Positions 53,244-63,217 are shown, counted from the first letter of the stretch. The stretch: 64,000 nucleotides of DNA from JAAFHB01 sp037133495 (GCA_037133495.1 JBAXOA010000012.1:1-64000), one strand, 5' to 3'. Program-made: numbers and translations. The notes: generated by a model from the sequence alone, not told the origin.

Positions 53244-54302
53244 ATGAGCAAACCTATTGTAACCGCAATAGCATCCTTCGGAATGTCGGGTGTTGTTTTT
53301 CAAGGTCCATCCTTAAAAATTTATCCGCAAAAATATAAGATTCATAAAATTTTCGAGCGCACAAAAAATGTCTCTGCGCTAAGATATCCTGAAGCTACGA
53401 TTGTCCGCACCTACGAAGAGATCCTGAATGATCCTGAAATTGAGCTTGTGATCGTCAATACGCCGGACTTTCTCCATTTCAGCATGGCAAAGCAGGCTAT
53501 CGAAGCCGGGAAGCATGTGATGGTAGAGAAACCATTTACCAAAAACAGCGATGATGCCAGAACTTTGATCTCTCTGGCAAAGCATAAAGGGGTGATCCTG
53601 ACCGTCTATCAAAGCAAGCGGCTGGATAATGGGTTTCAGACTTTGAAAAAGATACTGGAAGAGAAACTTCTCGGCAGAATAGTCGAATTCGAAGCACATT
53701 ACGACAGGTATCGAAATTATATTCAGGAGGGATCATGGAAAGAAGATGGAGATGAACGGACAGGTGTTCTGTTCAATCTTGGTTCACACATTGTAGATCA
53801 AACACTTGTATTGTTTGGTTTGCCTCATGCAGTAACGGCACACCTCAATGTGCTGCGAACCGGCGGCCGAACCACAGACAATTTTGATATCAGGCTCCAT
53901 TACGACAAGTTTAACGCCATTCTGCGCAGCTCCTACCTGGTGCGTGAAATAGGCCCGCAGTACATCGTCCATGGAACAGAAGGCTCTTTTGTTAAAATGG
54001 GGACTGATCCACAGGAGGAGCTATTGAAATTACATCACCTTCCGGACGAACCGCACTGGGGTGAAGATCAGCCGGGTGACTGGGGTGTGCTCAACACGAC
54101 GGTCAACGGACTTCATTTTCACGGGAAAATAGAGACCATTCCGGGAGACCTGGCTGCCTTTTTTGTGAAATTGCATGGTACTATCCGGGAAGGGAAGCCA
54201 CTTTTTGTTAAACCGGAGGAGGCACTCACTACCATCCGCATTCTTGAGGCCTGCCTTGAAAGTAACCGGTTAAAAAAGACGGTTGAGTTTAACGCAGAAT
54301 AG
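53244..54302 (+). CDS. Gfo/Idh/MocA-family oxidoreductase (cytoplasmic)
   Basis: 352 residues without a signal peptide. N-terminal Rossmann NAD(P)-binding domain; AGKHVMVEKPFTKNSDDA is the canonical EKP motif, followed by an alpha/beta dimerisation/substrate domain (EFEAHYDRYRNY, FNLGSHIVDQTL). It resembles the scyllo-inositol dehydrogenase (YdgJ/IolW-like) group, so an NADP-dependent sugar or inositol dehydrogenase is likely. It is separate from the exported paralogue at 27581. It is convergent with ettA, with a shared terminator. Confidence 0.88.
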   Translation: MSKPIVTAIASFGMSGVVFQGPSLKIYPQKYKIHKIFERTKNVSALRYPEATIVRTYEEILNDPEIELVIVNTPDFLHFSMAKQAIEAGKHVMVEKPFTKNSDDARTLISLAKHKGVILTVYQSKRLDNGFQTLKKILEEKLLGRIVEFEAHYDRYRNYIQEGSWKEDGDERTGVLFNLGSHIVDQTLVLFGLPHAVTAHLNVLRTGGRTTDNFDIRLHYDKFNAILRSSYLVREIGPQYIVHGTEGSFVKMGTDPQEELLKLHHLPDEPHWGEDQPGDWGVLNTTVNGLHFHGKIETIPGDLAAFFVKLHGTIREGKPLFVKPEEALTTIRILEACLESNRLKKTVEFNAE

Positions 54303-54452
54303 AATGGCCGGGGGTAATTAAGTAATTATAAATTAATGATTTTCAGGACTTTATTGAAATAGCAAACCAATAGTAAATCATTCCGATTACTGATACCCTG
54401 AGTCCTTAAAAATTCTTTTTTTGCCACATTGCCAAAGAAATTATACTTGAAT

Positions 54453-54485
54453 AAAAAAATCCGGAAACCAATTCCGGATTTTTTT
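54453..54485. terminator. Bidirectional terminator
   Basis: Seven A plus TCCGGAA pairs with TTCCGGA plus seven T around a 5-base loop. It sits between the convergent oxidoreductase and ettA genes and serves both. Confidence 0.88.
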
Positions 54486-54512
54486 ATAACTATCAATGAG
54501 ATTCCAATTAGT

Positions 54513-56198
54513 CTATTCCCCCAGTTTCTTATACCTGATCCGGTGTGGTGCGCTATCGCCAAGCCGTTTTTTCTTGTTCTCTTCATATTCTGAATAGCTC
54601 CCTTCAAAGTAATAAACCTGTGAATTTCCTTCGAAGGCAAGGATATGGGTTGCTACGCGATCCAAAAACCAGCGGTCGTGTGAGATGACTACCGCACAAC
54701 CGGCAAAACTGTCGAGCCCCTCTTCAAGAGCCCGTAAGGTATTTACGTCGATATCGTTGGTTGGTTCATCCAGCAGCAGCACATTTGCTTCCGATTTTAA
54801 GGTCAAAGCCAGGTGAAGCCGGTTCCGTTCTCCACCCGAAAGGACACCGCATTTCTTCTCCTGATCGGCGCCACTGAAATTGAAGCGCGAAACATATGCC
54901 CTGGCATTGAGCATTCGTCCGCCAACCATTACCTCATCAGTTCCGCCAGACAGGACCTGATAGACTGTTTTATCATTTACGATTGCTTCGTGTCCCTGAT
55001 CGGCATAGCCAATTTTGACGGTCTCTCCTACTGAGAAGCTTCCGGAGTCAATCTTTTCCAGACCTAAAATCATCCTGAACAGCGTTGTCTTTCCAGCTCC
55101 GTTGGGACCAATAACTCCAACAATCCCGTTAGGTGGCAAAACAAATTCAAGACCTTCAAACAGCAGTCTGTCTCCAAAGGCTTTAGAAACACCATGTGCC
55201 TCAATCACCTTGTCGCCCAGACGAGGTCCGTTAGGGATAAAAAGTTCAAGCTTATCTTCTTTTTGTTTCACATCTTCATTCAAGAGCTTTTCGTATGCTC
55301 CGAGCCTTGCTTTCGATTTAGCCTGTCGTGCTTTTGGGCTCATCTTCACCCATTCAAGCTCCCGTTCAAGCGTCTTACGTCTTTTTGAGACCCCTTTCTC
55401 CTCCATTTCGAGTCGTTTTGACTTCTGCTCGAGCCAGCTGGAATAGTTTCCTTTCCAGGGAATACCTTCGCCACGGTCGAGTTCAAGAATCCATCCTGCT
55501 ACATTATCGAGGAAGTAACGGTCGTGTGTGATACAGATAACCGTCCCTTTATACTGCTGAAGATGAAGCTCAAGCCACTCCACCGATTCTGCATCGAGGT
55601 GATTGGTTGGCTCATCAAGAAGCAGGATATCCGGCTGTTTTAACAATAACCGGCATAATGCAACTCTGCGGCGCTCACCACCTGATAAAACATTGACAGG
55701 CACATCACCGTCAGGGCAGCGCAACGCGTCCATTGCACGTTCGAGTTTATTATTAAGATTCCATGCATCGGTAGCATCAATTTTTTCCTGAAGCACAGCC
55801 TGCCTGTCCATCAGTTTATCCATGACATCAGGATTCTCATAGACTTCGGGTAAACCGAACTTCTGGTTGATTTCCTCATATTCATCAAGAATGTCGACAA
55901 TTTCCTGAGCTCCTTCCTGAACAATCCCCATCACCGTTTTCGTTTCATCGAGCAATGGTTCCTGCGACAAATGGCCAACCGTGTAACCAGGAGAAAAAGC
56001 CAATTCGCCGTTAAAGTCTTTTTCCAGACCGGCAATTATTTTAAGAAGGGTCGATTTACCTGATCCGTTCAAACCGATGATGCCAATTTTGGCACCAAGA
56101 TAAAACGAAAGAGAAATATCCTTAATGACCATCTTTTGAGGTGGATAAGTCTTGCTCACCTTATACATTGAAAATATAATCTGTCGATCTTCAGCCAT
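54513..56198 (-). CDS. ettA: EttA, ABC-F translational throttle ATPase
   Basis: 561 residues from the ATG of MAEDRQIIFSM; a 19-codon upstream extension is rejected. Two ABC domains: Walker A GLNGSGKST and GPNGAGKTT, signatures VLSGGER twice, and DEPTNHLD/DEPTNDID. The interdomain linker is basic and charged, the P-site tRNA-interaction motif. The length and start pattern (YKVSKTYPPQKMVIKDISLSF) match EttA rather than Uup or antibiotic-resistance ABC-F proteins. It binds the ribosomal E site and gates elongation by ATP/ADP ratio. Confidence 0.92.
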   Translation of the reverse strand: MAEDRQIIFSMYKVSKTYPPQKMVIKDISLSFYLGAKIGIIGLNGSGKSTLLKIIAGLEKDFNGELAFSPGYTVGHLSQEPLLDETKTVMGIVQEGAQEIVDILDEYEEINQKFGLPEVYENPDVMDKLMDRQAVLQEKIDATDAWNLNNKLERAMDALRCPDGDVPVNVLSGGERRRVALCRLLLKQPDILLLDEPTNHLDAESVEWLELHLQQYKGTVICITHDRYFLDNVAGWILELDRGEGIPWKGNYSSWLEQKSKRLEMEEKGVSKRRKTLERELEWVKMSPKARQAKSKARLGAYEKLLNEDVKQKEDKLELFIPNGPRLGDKVIEAHGVSKAFGDRLLFEGLEFVLPPNGIVGVIGPNGAGKTTLFRMILGLEKIDSGSFSVGETVKIGYADQGHEAIVNDKTVYQVLSGGTDEVMVGGRMLNARAYVSRFNFSGADQEKKCGVLSGGERNRLHLALTLKSEANVLLLDEPTNDIDVNTLRALEEGLDSFAGCAVVISHDRWFLDRVATHILAFEGNSQVYYFEGSYSEYEENKKKRLGDSAPHRIRYKKLGE

Positions 56199-56317
56199 TG
56201 AATAATTATTTTTTGTTTGATTGGCAAAATTCGTATTTTTAATCAGATTTGACAAGCGAATTTTGCAGATAAACGGATTCGGGTCAAATTATTTAATTTT
56301 CAATAATTTAGATCAAG

Positions 56318-56683
56318 ATGAAAAAATTTATTCTTCTTTTTACCCTGACTGTCATTCTGGTACTGAGTGGTTCTGTCTATTGGAAATATGGCTTCACCTA
56401 CAGTGAAGGTTATCGTGCCGGACTGCTTCAAAAAATTTCCTATAAAGGGAATATTTTCAAAACTTACGAAGGAGAATTAATTCTAAGCAGTATCCAGAGC
56501 AATGCCAATGTAGCAATTGCTTCAGAGAAATTTTTCTTTTCGGTCACCAGCAAAGAGATTGCTCTTCAGCTGGAGAAGGTTCAGGGGAAAAATATTGTGA
56601 TTCATTATGTCGAGAAAAATGGGACTCTTCCATGGAAAGGCGAAAGCAACTATTTTGTCGATAGTTTGAAAATTAATAATTAG
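56318..56683 (+). CDS. Conserved small membrane-anchored protein, unknown
   Basis: 121 residues: an N-terminal anchor helix (ILLFTLTVILVLSGSVYW), then SEGYRAGLLQKISYKGNIFKTYEGEL and a beta-rich rest with GKNIVIHYVEKN. From memory, similar short proteins with a GxRxGxLxKxSxKGxxxKTYEGEL motif are common in Bacteroidota, but I know no function. Its 3' end overlaps the convergent rhamnosidase gene by 11 bases. Confidence 0.72.
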   Translation: MKKFILLFTLTVILVLSGSVYWKYGFTYSEGYRAGLLQKISYKGNIFKTYEGELILSSIQSNANVAIASEKFFFSVTSKEIALQLEKVQGKNIVIHYVEKNGTLPWKGESNYFVDSLKINN

Positions 56684-59345
56684 TCAGCAAAGCATACTTT
56701 CCACTTCCGATCTCCACTGTCAGCTGTCCATTCTGAAGTGACGGCTGGCAGGCTTGACCGTTTAGGAGAGCTGTATTTGAAGCTCCCGGGAGGATCACTT
56801 TTGCCTTACAACCTACCGGGATTTCAAGATCAAATTGGAGTTGATTATTTTTCAGCGTCCAATTCACCCCCACGGTGCCATAAGGAGTTTCCTTGGTTGT
56901 TTTTGCCCAGGTAATTCCTTCCGGAATTTGAGGATCGATAATCACCTGCTGATAACCCGGATAGTCATCATCAGGACGGATACCGCCCACTGCCTGGTAG
57001 AACCACGATCCTATGCCATTATAGCAATTGTGTATCCGGCTTCTGTCACCTGACCAATGTTCCCAGGTCGTTGTTGCACCTTGATCTACCATGAACAGGT
57101 ATCCCGGATAATCCCTCTTTTTCAGTATAGAATAAAATAGTCCGGCAGCATGATTTTTAACTGCCCACTCTGTAAATATGGGAATTCCTACCAATCCTGT
57201 GGAGATATGTCCTTTACGATTGACTAAGATTTCGTCTTGCAGCACGTTGGTTACTTTATCTTTCAAAGAGTCCGGGACAATCTGAGCCAATAACGGATAT
57301 GCCAGATCAATCTGAGAACCACTTGCATAACTATTTTTGGTTAAGTTGAAGAATTTTTGTTGAATCTGTTTTTTGAGCTGCTCATTTTGAATTGCATACT
57401 TTGCCGCATCGTCCTTTTTCCCCAATTTCAGTGCAATCTTTTCCATTGTTCCAAGGCATTGGGTTATGAAGCAGTTATTTACCTGATCAATTGAAGACTT
57501 GTTCTTTTGATCTACCCCTTCAGGCGTGGCCCAGTCTCCCAGATACCAGCCTCTGTAATCTGTGTCGGGCCATGGCTGAAGCATTCCATCAGGAGAATAT
57601 TTATGAACATACCCCAGCCATTGCTGCATTACAGGATAATATTTTTCCAATAAACGAATATCACCATAATTCTGATAAGTCTTCCAGGAAGCTGTAATAA
57701 CAAAGCCGCACCAGTAAGGACCACCACCAGCCGGATATGGATTGGGAGCCGTATGTGGCATTCCACCGTCTTCGCGGATACAATCGCCCCAAGCCTGAAG
57801 CCAGTTCGCATAAAGTGGTCCAAGATCAAACATCGTTTGTGCGGTCAGTGTGGAAGCATTTCCATCACCACCATAACCTAAGCGCTCCAGCTGAGGGCAA
57901 TCGACCAGGTATCCGCCGAGACTCAAACAGCGAAGGGTATAATAAAGCAGATCATGAATGGTGTTCATATCGCTGTCGGAACACTGAAAAGTAGCTGCTT
58001 GCTTATAATCAGTATGAATCAGGTAAGCTTTGATACTCTCCTTTTTAGGTTCTGTCACCAGATTGCTAATTTTTATATAGCGAAAACCATGGTAATTGAA
58101 TCTGCTGCAGAACACTTCAGCGCCTTTTCCGGAAGCGATATAACGATCCTCCTGGTGTTGATTTACAAACTTGCCATCTTTATCGAGGTGATCACAATAT
58201 TCTATCAGTACTTCCTGACCAGCCTGGAGCGCCGGAAATTTGATCTCAGCCCGTCCTGTAAGGGTAATTCCCATATCAATCAACCAGGTATTTGCACCAA
58301 ATGGCTTCAATGAGGAAGTGTTGATCGTTCCCATAATCCGATTTAGTTCAACGGCCTGAGGAATGACCTTATGATCGGGAATATTTGCCACAAAGACAGG
58401 GTGCCAGGTGGCTCCGTTTAATGATTTGGCCGAAAGATCGGGTAAAACCAATGAACTGTTTACTTTCTCACCACCAAACTTACCGGCCTTCCAATTTCCA
58501 ATACAGGTATAACCGCTTTCCCTTCCTTGCCAGGTTGAATCTGAGGCAGCCAAAGTATTCCATTTTCCGTTGACAAGCTCCTCGATCCGGGTTTTCACCA
58601 ATGGTCCGTCATATGCTACTCCAGGGAGTCCCATGCTGTACCAGCCACGTCCCAGCCAAATCACGAGGTCATTTACTCCATTATGGCAGTAAGGTGCAAC
58701 ATCGTAAGTAAGACTCAATGATGTTTTATTAAATTGAGAAACAGCTGGAGTGAGGACTCCGTCGCCTACTTTTTTCCCGTTGATAAATACTTCATGATAT
58801 CCCAAAGAGTTAATATAAATCAAACGTTTTTCAGCCTTGCCGGAAACTTTAAAGCGCGTTCTTAAAAGTGGACTTTCCGGATTTCCAACATTGCGCGGCA
58901 ACCCGATATAGGAAGCATTCCAGTCATTGGCAGCTAATAAACCCACACTAAATGCAGTAATATTACTCCACTCCGAAACCTCATCACTGCGATTCCAGGT
59001 TTTCACTTTCCAATATACAACTGATCGGGATGACAGTTTTTGCCCTTTCCAGGGAACAAAAACACTTGCAGCAGACAATACTTTGCCAGAATTCCATAAA
59101 TCAGCGCCATTCTCATTGAGTAAAATACTGTCGCTGGCTGCCAATATCTGATAAGCTTGCTGAACCGTCCCATTTGTTGCGGATATGATCTTCCAGCTCA
59201 AAGCCGGATAAGTTGTGCCAATCCCTAATGGATTGTTAAGATTCTCACACCGAAGGTCAACAACGTTATGGTCAGATTTGGCATGCACATTTCCACATAA
59301 AAGCAGAAAGAAGATGACCGGCAAACTTGAAAATAGTCTTGACAT
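56673..59345 (-). CDS. GH78 alpha-L-rhamnosidase (second)
   Basis: 890 residues, signal peptide to about 22 (NVHA). N-terminal beta domains (VDLRCENLNNPLGIGTTYPALSW), then the catalytic barrel with DCPQLERLGYGGDG near residue 483, TTWEHWSGDRSRIHNC, and a C-terminal beta domain. The barrel motif differs from the GH78 at 29147 (DCPQREKNGWTGDAH), so the two belong to distinct subgroups and likely cleave different rhamnosides. It is exported and stands alone; its 3' end overlaps the small gene by 11 bases. Confidence 0.9.
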   Translation of the reverse strand: MSRLFSSLPVIFFLLLCGNVHAKSDHNVVDLRCENLNNPLGIGTTYPALSWKIISATNGTVQQAYQILAASDSILLNENGADLWNSGKVLSAASVFVPWKGQKLSSRSVVYWKVKTWNRSDEVSEWSNITAFSVGLLAANDWNASYIGLPRNVGNPESPLLRTRFKVSGKAEKRLIYINSLGYHEVFINGKKVGDGVLTPAVSQFNKTSLSLTYDVAPYCHNGVNDLVIWLGRGWYSMGLPGVAYDGPLVKTRIEELVNGKWNTLAASDSTWQGRESGYTCIGNWKAGKFGGEKVNSSLVLPDLSAKSLNGATWHPVFVANIPDHKVIPQAVELNRIMGTINTSSLKPFGANTWLIDMGITLTGRAEIKFPALQAGQEVLIEYCDHLDKDGKFVNQHQEDRYIASGKGAEVFCSRFNYHGFRYIKISNLVTEPKKESIKAYLIHTDYKQAATFQCSDSDMNTIHDLLYYTLRCLSLGGYLVDCPQLERLGYGGDGNASTLTAQTMFDLGPLYANWLQAWGDCIREDGGMPHTAPNPYPAGGGPYWCGFVITASWKTYQNYGDIRLLEKYYPVMQQWLGYVHKYSPDGMLQPWPDTDYRGWYLGDWATPEGVDQKNKSSIDQVNNCFITQCLGTMEKIALKLGKKDDAAKYAIQNEQLKKQIQQKFFNLTKNSYASGSQIDLAYPLLAQIVPDSLKDKVTNVLQDEILVNRKGHISTGLVGIPIFTEWAVKNHAAGLFYSILKKRDYPGYLFMVDQGATTTWEHWSGDRSRIHNCYNGIGSWFYQAVGGIRPDDDYPGYQQVIIDPQIPEGITWAKTTKETPYGTVGVNWTLKNNQLQFDLEIPVGCKAKVILPGASNTALLNGQACQPSLQNGQLTVEIGSGKYALLTNY

Positions 59346-59655
59346 GATAAGGCAGTCTTAAATTATGAGTATTAATGCGGATATGGAAATCGAACTGAGC
59401 GTGTTATTCCCTAAATGCGAATTATTTTAAACAGCTGAATCTTAAAAAATTAAATTCCGATCAGCGTTGTCAGATTCTACAATTTCTTCAGCCATAAATT
59501 TAGTATATTTCAACGAAAAGCGATATTTTCTTTGAAATAGATTAAATCATCGTTATTATCTTACAAAAGCGGTTTACAAAAGAAACAATATTCAGTCATT
59601 ATTCGTTTAGAAAAAAAAGACTAAATAATATTACAGTTAAATTTTAAACAAAGTT
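59346..59655. other. Intergenic spacer, nothing recognisable
   Basis: Divergent spacer of about 310 AT-rich bases between the rhamnosidase and the OYE gene. It must hold both promoters, but I find no convincing boxes, dyads or repeats. Confidence 0.4.
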
Positions 59656-60744
59656 ATGTCAACATCAAATTTATTTTCGAAATACACATTAGGTGACATT
59701 GAATTACAAAACAGGATTGTCATGGCACCGATGACACGCTGCCGGGCAATTGGAAATATTCCCAATGATTTAATCGCTGCATATTATGCACAACGCGCAA
59801 GTGCCGGTCTCATCATTACTGAAGGGACATCACCTTCACCAAACGGACTAGGATATTGCCGTATTCCGGGACTTTTTAATGAAGCACAAGCTGAAGGATG
59901 GACAAAAACAACCAATGCCGTTCATAAAGCGGGAGGAAAGATTTTTATTCAGTTAATGCACGCAGGCAGAATCAGTCATTCCTTGAATTTACCTTCAGGT
60001 GCAACTGCACTGGCTCCTTCGGCTGTAAAAGCTGCCGGACAGATGTGGACCGACCAGGAGGGGATGAAGGATTTTGATGTGGCAAAGGCAATGAATCTTC
60101 AGGAGCTTAAAGAGACGGTAGAAGAATATCAAGATTCAGCACTGCTTGCAGTAAAGGGAGGTTTTGACGGAGTTGAACTTCATGCTGCCAATGGTTATCT
60201 GTTGGAGCCATTTATCTCAACGGTAAGCAATCTGAGCCCGGATGAATATGGCGGGAGTATTGAGAATCGTTGCCGCTTCGTTCTTGAAGTCGTTGATAAT
60301 GTGATTAAAGCGATTGGTGTTAACAAAACCAGTATCAGACTATCTCCTTTTGGCGTTGCCAGTGATATGCCTCATTATCCTGAAATTGAGCAGACTTACA
60401 CTTACCTTGCTGAGCAATTAAACGAGAGAGGAATCGTTTATATCCACCTTGTCGATCACAGTGCGATGGGCGCTCCGGAAGTTCCGTTCAGCATCAAAAA
60501 TACCATTCATCAAAAATTCAAAAATACTTTAATCCTTACGGGTGGCTATAACGGCGATAGTGCCGAAGCTGACCTACGGAGTGGATACACCGATTTAGTC
60601 GGTTTTGGACGCCAGTTCATCAATAATCCCGATCTCGCAGACAGGCTGAAAAATAACTGGCCATTATCCGAAACCCTGGATTTTGACACTTTCTATTCTG
60701 CTGATGAAAAGGGATATACCGACTATCCTGCCTATAGTAAATAA
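59656..60744 (+). CDS. Old yellow enzyme-family alkene reductase
   Basis: 362 residues, a single FMN-binding TIM barrel of the OYE/NemA class: IVMAPMTRCRA near the start, IFIQLMHAGRISH, the FDGVELHAANGYLLEPFIS active-site block, DEYGGSIENRCRF and GFGRQFINNPDLADRL at the end. It reduces activated C=C bonds, nitroesters or quinones with NAD(P)H. No regulator is adjacent. A short tandem repeat follows its stop. Confidence 0.92.
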   Translation: MSTSNLFSKYTLGDIELQNRIVMAPMTRCRAIGNIPNDLIAAYYAQRASAGLIITEGTSPSPNGLGYCRIPGLFNEAQAEGWTKTTNAVHKAGGKIFIQLMHAGRISHSLNLPSGATALAPSAVKAAGQMWTDQEGMKDFDVAKAMNLQELKETVEEYQDSALLAVKGGFDGVELHAANGYLLEPFISTVSNLSPDEYGGSIENRCRFVLEVVDNVIKAIGVNKTSIRLSPFGVASDMPHYPEIEQTYTYLAEQLNERGIVYIHLVDHSAMGAPEVPFSIKNTIHQKFKNTLILTGGYNGDSAEADLRSGYTDLVGFGRQFINNPDLADRLKNNWPLSETLDFDTFYSADEKGYTDYPAYSK

Positions 60745-60751
60745 TTATCAA

Positions 60752-60795
60752 TGAACAATGTTCAATGTTCAATGTTCAATGTTCGATGTTCTTTA
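60752..60795. repeat. Short tandem repeat (AATGTTC units)
   Basis: About five copies of a 7-base unit, AATGTTC, with the last copies changed to GATGTTC and TTCTT, lie just after the OYE stop. It is a simple slippage-type repeat with no coding role. Confidence 0.75.
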
Positions 60796-61027
60796 TTATT
60801 GATTATATGTAATTTACAACAATTTTAATGGATCATTAAATCATTTTGATTACTGATTTGAGGAGAACTGAATCTCAATTTGTTGTTCTGAAATTCTGTG
60901 ATTTGGGGTACTGTGAAAAAAACATATTTCATAGTGCCCCACATCTTTTTTTATCCTCTCTCCTTTTGAAACCTGATGGTCTCCCCTTTCAAATTAAAAA
61001 GTTAAATTTGACGTCAAAATACAAGAG

Positions 61028-61903
61028 ATGATCAAATCAATGACGGGTTACGGGAAAGCCGAGTGTGAGCTGGCCCAAAAGAAAGTTACAATTGAAGTAA
61101 AATCGCTCAATAGCAAACAACTGGAATTAAACACCAGAATGCCCGGTATCTACAGAGAAAAAGAGCTGGAAATGAGGCGTGAAATTTCGGACAGGTTAAT
61201 TCGGGGAAAAATTGATTTCAGTCTCTTTGCCGAATCATTGGGGGTCGAAAGTAATACGGTCATCAACAGTTCAATGGTGAAAAATTATTTCGCTCAGCTC
61301 TCCGAAATTAGCAGCGAACTTGGCATTCCGGTTAACGCGAACACTTTGCAGATAATCATGCAAATGCCTGATGTTGTTAAATCAACCCGTGAGGAACTTA
61401 ATGAAGATGAATGGAAAAAAATTCAGGCCGGAATCCACGAAGCACTTGATGCACTTGACATATTCAGAATTCAGGAAGGAATTTCTCTGACAAAAGATAT
61501 CGTATTCAACCTTAATACAATAACTACTCTGCTCGAACAGATCCAGCCTTATGAACTTGAACGCTCAACCAGGGTGAAGGAACGTATTCTGGAAGGATTA
61601 AAAGAACTTTCATCGCCGGAAGGTGTCGATCATAACAGGCTTGAGCAGGAGATGATTTTCTATCTTGAAAAACTGGATATCAATGAGGAGAAAGTCCGGT
61701 TAAGTAATCATTGTTCCTATTTTATGGAAACACTTGAGCTGGATGAGCCTGTTGGTAAAAAACTTGGATTTATTTCACAGGAAATCGGCCGTGAGATCAA
61801 TACGCTCGGATCGAAAGCGAATCATACTGAGATGCAGAAGTTGGTGATCGGGATGAAAGATGCTCTCGAGCGGATAAAAGAGCAATTGCTTAACGCATTA
61901 TAA
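61028..61903 (+). CDS. yicC: YicC-family endoribonuclease
   Basis: 291 residues, the usual YicC length. Start MIKSMTGYGKAE and end KVRLSNHCSYFMETLELDEPVGKKLGFISQEIGREINTLGSKANH are the two family signatures (YicC_N and DUF1732). The protein is an RNA-degrading enzyme that binds RNA as a hexamer. It is next to gmk, an old and widespread neighbourhood. The 118-base gap to gmk is filled by copy B of the 95-bp repeat. Confidence 0.95.
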   Translation: MIKSMTGYGKAECELAQKKVTIEVKSLNSKQLELNTRMPGIYREKELEMRREISDRLIRGKIDFSLFAESLGVESNTVINSSMVKNYFAQLSEISSELGIPVNANTLQIIMQMPDVVKSTREELNEDEWKKIQAGIHEALDALDIFRIQEGISLTKDIVFNLNTITTLLEQIQPYELERSTRVKERILEGLKELSSPEGVDHNRLEQEMIFYLEKLDINEEKVRLSNHCSYFMETLELDEPVGKKLGFISQEIGREINTLGSKANHTEMQKLVIGMKDALERIKEQLLNAL

Positions 61904-61932
61904 GTAATTCTATATCAATATTTTATATTCTG

Positions 61933-62027
61933 ATGAAACACCCATGAATCTGCTCTTCGCAAACACGAATGAAGATAACTCAGGTGTTCCATCAGGCAAT
62001 TAAAAAACAAATTATCTTCTGATGAAA
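61933..62027. repeat. 95-bp dispersed structured repeat, copy B
   Basis: This is copy A (14328-14422) in the opposite orientation, about 95% identical. The 11-base direct repeat TTCTGATGAAA occurs at 61928-61938 and 62017-62027, so it brackets the element. The second occurrence contains the ATG start codon of gmk. Internal dyads as in copy A. A 23-base end piece recurs at 63603-63625. Confidence 0.8.
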
Positions 62028-62600
62028 GAAGGCAAACTGGTCATTTTCTCCGCGCCGTCAGGAGCCGGCAAAACTACGATCGTAAGGCACTTACTTTCAT
62101 TAGGCTTGAATTTTGGATTCTCTGTATCAGCTACAACCCGGAAACCACGTGGAAATGAACAAAATGGCAAAGACTACTATTTTCTGGCTGTAGAAGATTT
62201 TAAAAATAAGATAGTTCAAAATGAATTTCTGGAATGGGAAGAGGTCTACCCGGGATGTTTTTACGGAACTTTGAAGAGTGAAGTAGAAAAGATGTGCCAA
62301 AATGGTCAGAATGTCCTTTTCGATGTTGATGTAGTCGGTGGCAATGCTATTAAAAAAATCTATGGATCAAAAGCCCTGGCTGTATTCGTTCAGCCACCAT
62401 CAATTAAGGAACTGGAATCAAGACTATTAGAACGATCCACAGATAGTCTGGAAGGAATCAGAAAGCGAGTTGAAAAAGCTGAGCATGAGATCGGTTATGC
62501 TGATTTATTTGATTTAATCATTGTGAACGATAAGCTCGAAGACGCGCTTGCAGAAGCGGAAGAACACATTAAGGTATTTCTTGACAAACCTTCTGATTAA
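62022..62600 (+). CDS. gmk: Guanylate kinase
   Basis: 192 residues, typical length. Walker A FSAPSGAGKTT, GMP-binding SVSATTRKPRGNEQNGKDYYF, EWEEVYPGCFYGT and DVDVVGGNAIK. It phosphorylates GMP to GDP in the cytoplasm. The start codon lies in the last bases of a dispersed repeat, which also forms its leader. The start is secure because the protein begins, as in relatives, a few residues before KLVIFSAPSG. Confidence 0.97.
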   Translation: MKEGKLVIFSAPSGAGKTTIVRHLLSLGLNFGFSVSATTRKPRGNEQNGKDYYFLAVEDFKNKIVQNEFLEWEEVYPGCFYGTLKSEVEKMCQNGQNVLFDVDVVGGNAIKKIYGSKALAVFVQPPSIKELESRLLERSTDSLEGIRKRVEKAEHEIGYADLFDLIIVNDKLEDALAEAEEHIKVFLDKPSD

Positions 62601-62647
62601 CACGATGGGCATTTAAAAATCTCTTTATACTTTCAAATCAGTCGTTA

Positions 62648-63217
62648 ATGAAAATCGCCGTCTTTTCAGGATCCTTTAATCCCATTCATAACGGTCATCT
62701 GGCTATTGCACGTGCCGTGCTGGCGCAAGGTACTGCGGAGGAATTGTGGTTTCTGGTTTCTCCTCAAAATCCGTTAAAAATAAACAGTGGGCTCTATCCG
62801 GAAGATGATCGTCTGAAGATGGTTGAACTGGCTATAGAAAATGAACCGAATATGACGGCGAGTAATTTTGAGTTTCTCCTCCCCCGCCCGAGCTATACAA
62901 TTCATACGCTTGAACAACTCAGAATGAATTACCCTCAGCATCAGTTCACACTTCTGATCGGAGGCGACAACCTTGCCATATTTCACAAATGGGTTCAATA
63001 CCAAAGAATTACAAATGAGTTTGGGTTGATTATCTATCCCAGACCTGGATTTGAATCAGAAAAAAACTCTCAATTTCCCAATTCAACATTTATTTCGGCG
63101 CCCCTAATCGATATCTCTGCCACTGAAATAAGAGCTAAACTGACCAGGGGTGAGTCAATTTCTGAGATGGTTCCCATGAAAGTGGCTTCTTACCTGAACA
63201 CATTATCAAGTATCTAG
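62648..63217 (+). CDS. nadD: Nicotinate-nucleotide adenylyltransferase
   Basis: 189 residues with the nucleotidyltransferase motif FSGSFNPIHNGHLAIA near the start, WFLVSPQNPLK, LIGGDNLAIFHKW and the ISATEIRAKL motif near the end. It makes deamido-NAD from nicotinate mononucleotide and ATP. It follows gmk by 47 bases, a frequent arrangement in Bacteroidota (yicC-gmk-nadD). Confidence 0.97.
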   Translation: MKIAVFSGSFNPIHNGHLAIARAVLAQGTAEELWFLVSPQNPLKINSGLYPEDDRLKMVELAIENEPNMTASNFEFLLPRPSYTIHTLEQLRMNYPQHQFTLLIGGDNLAIFHKWVQYQRITNEFGLIIYPRPGFESEKNSQFPNSTFISAPLIDISATEIRAKLTRGESISEMVPMKVASYLNTLSSI

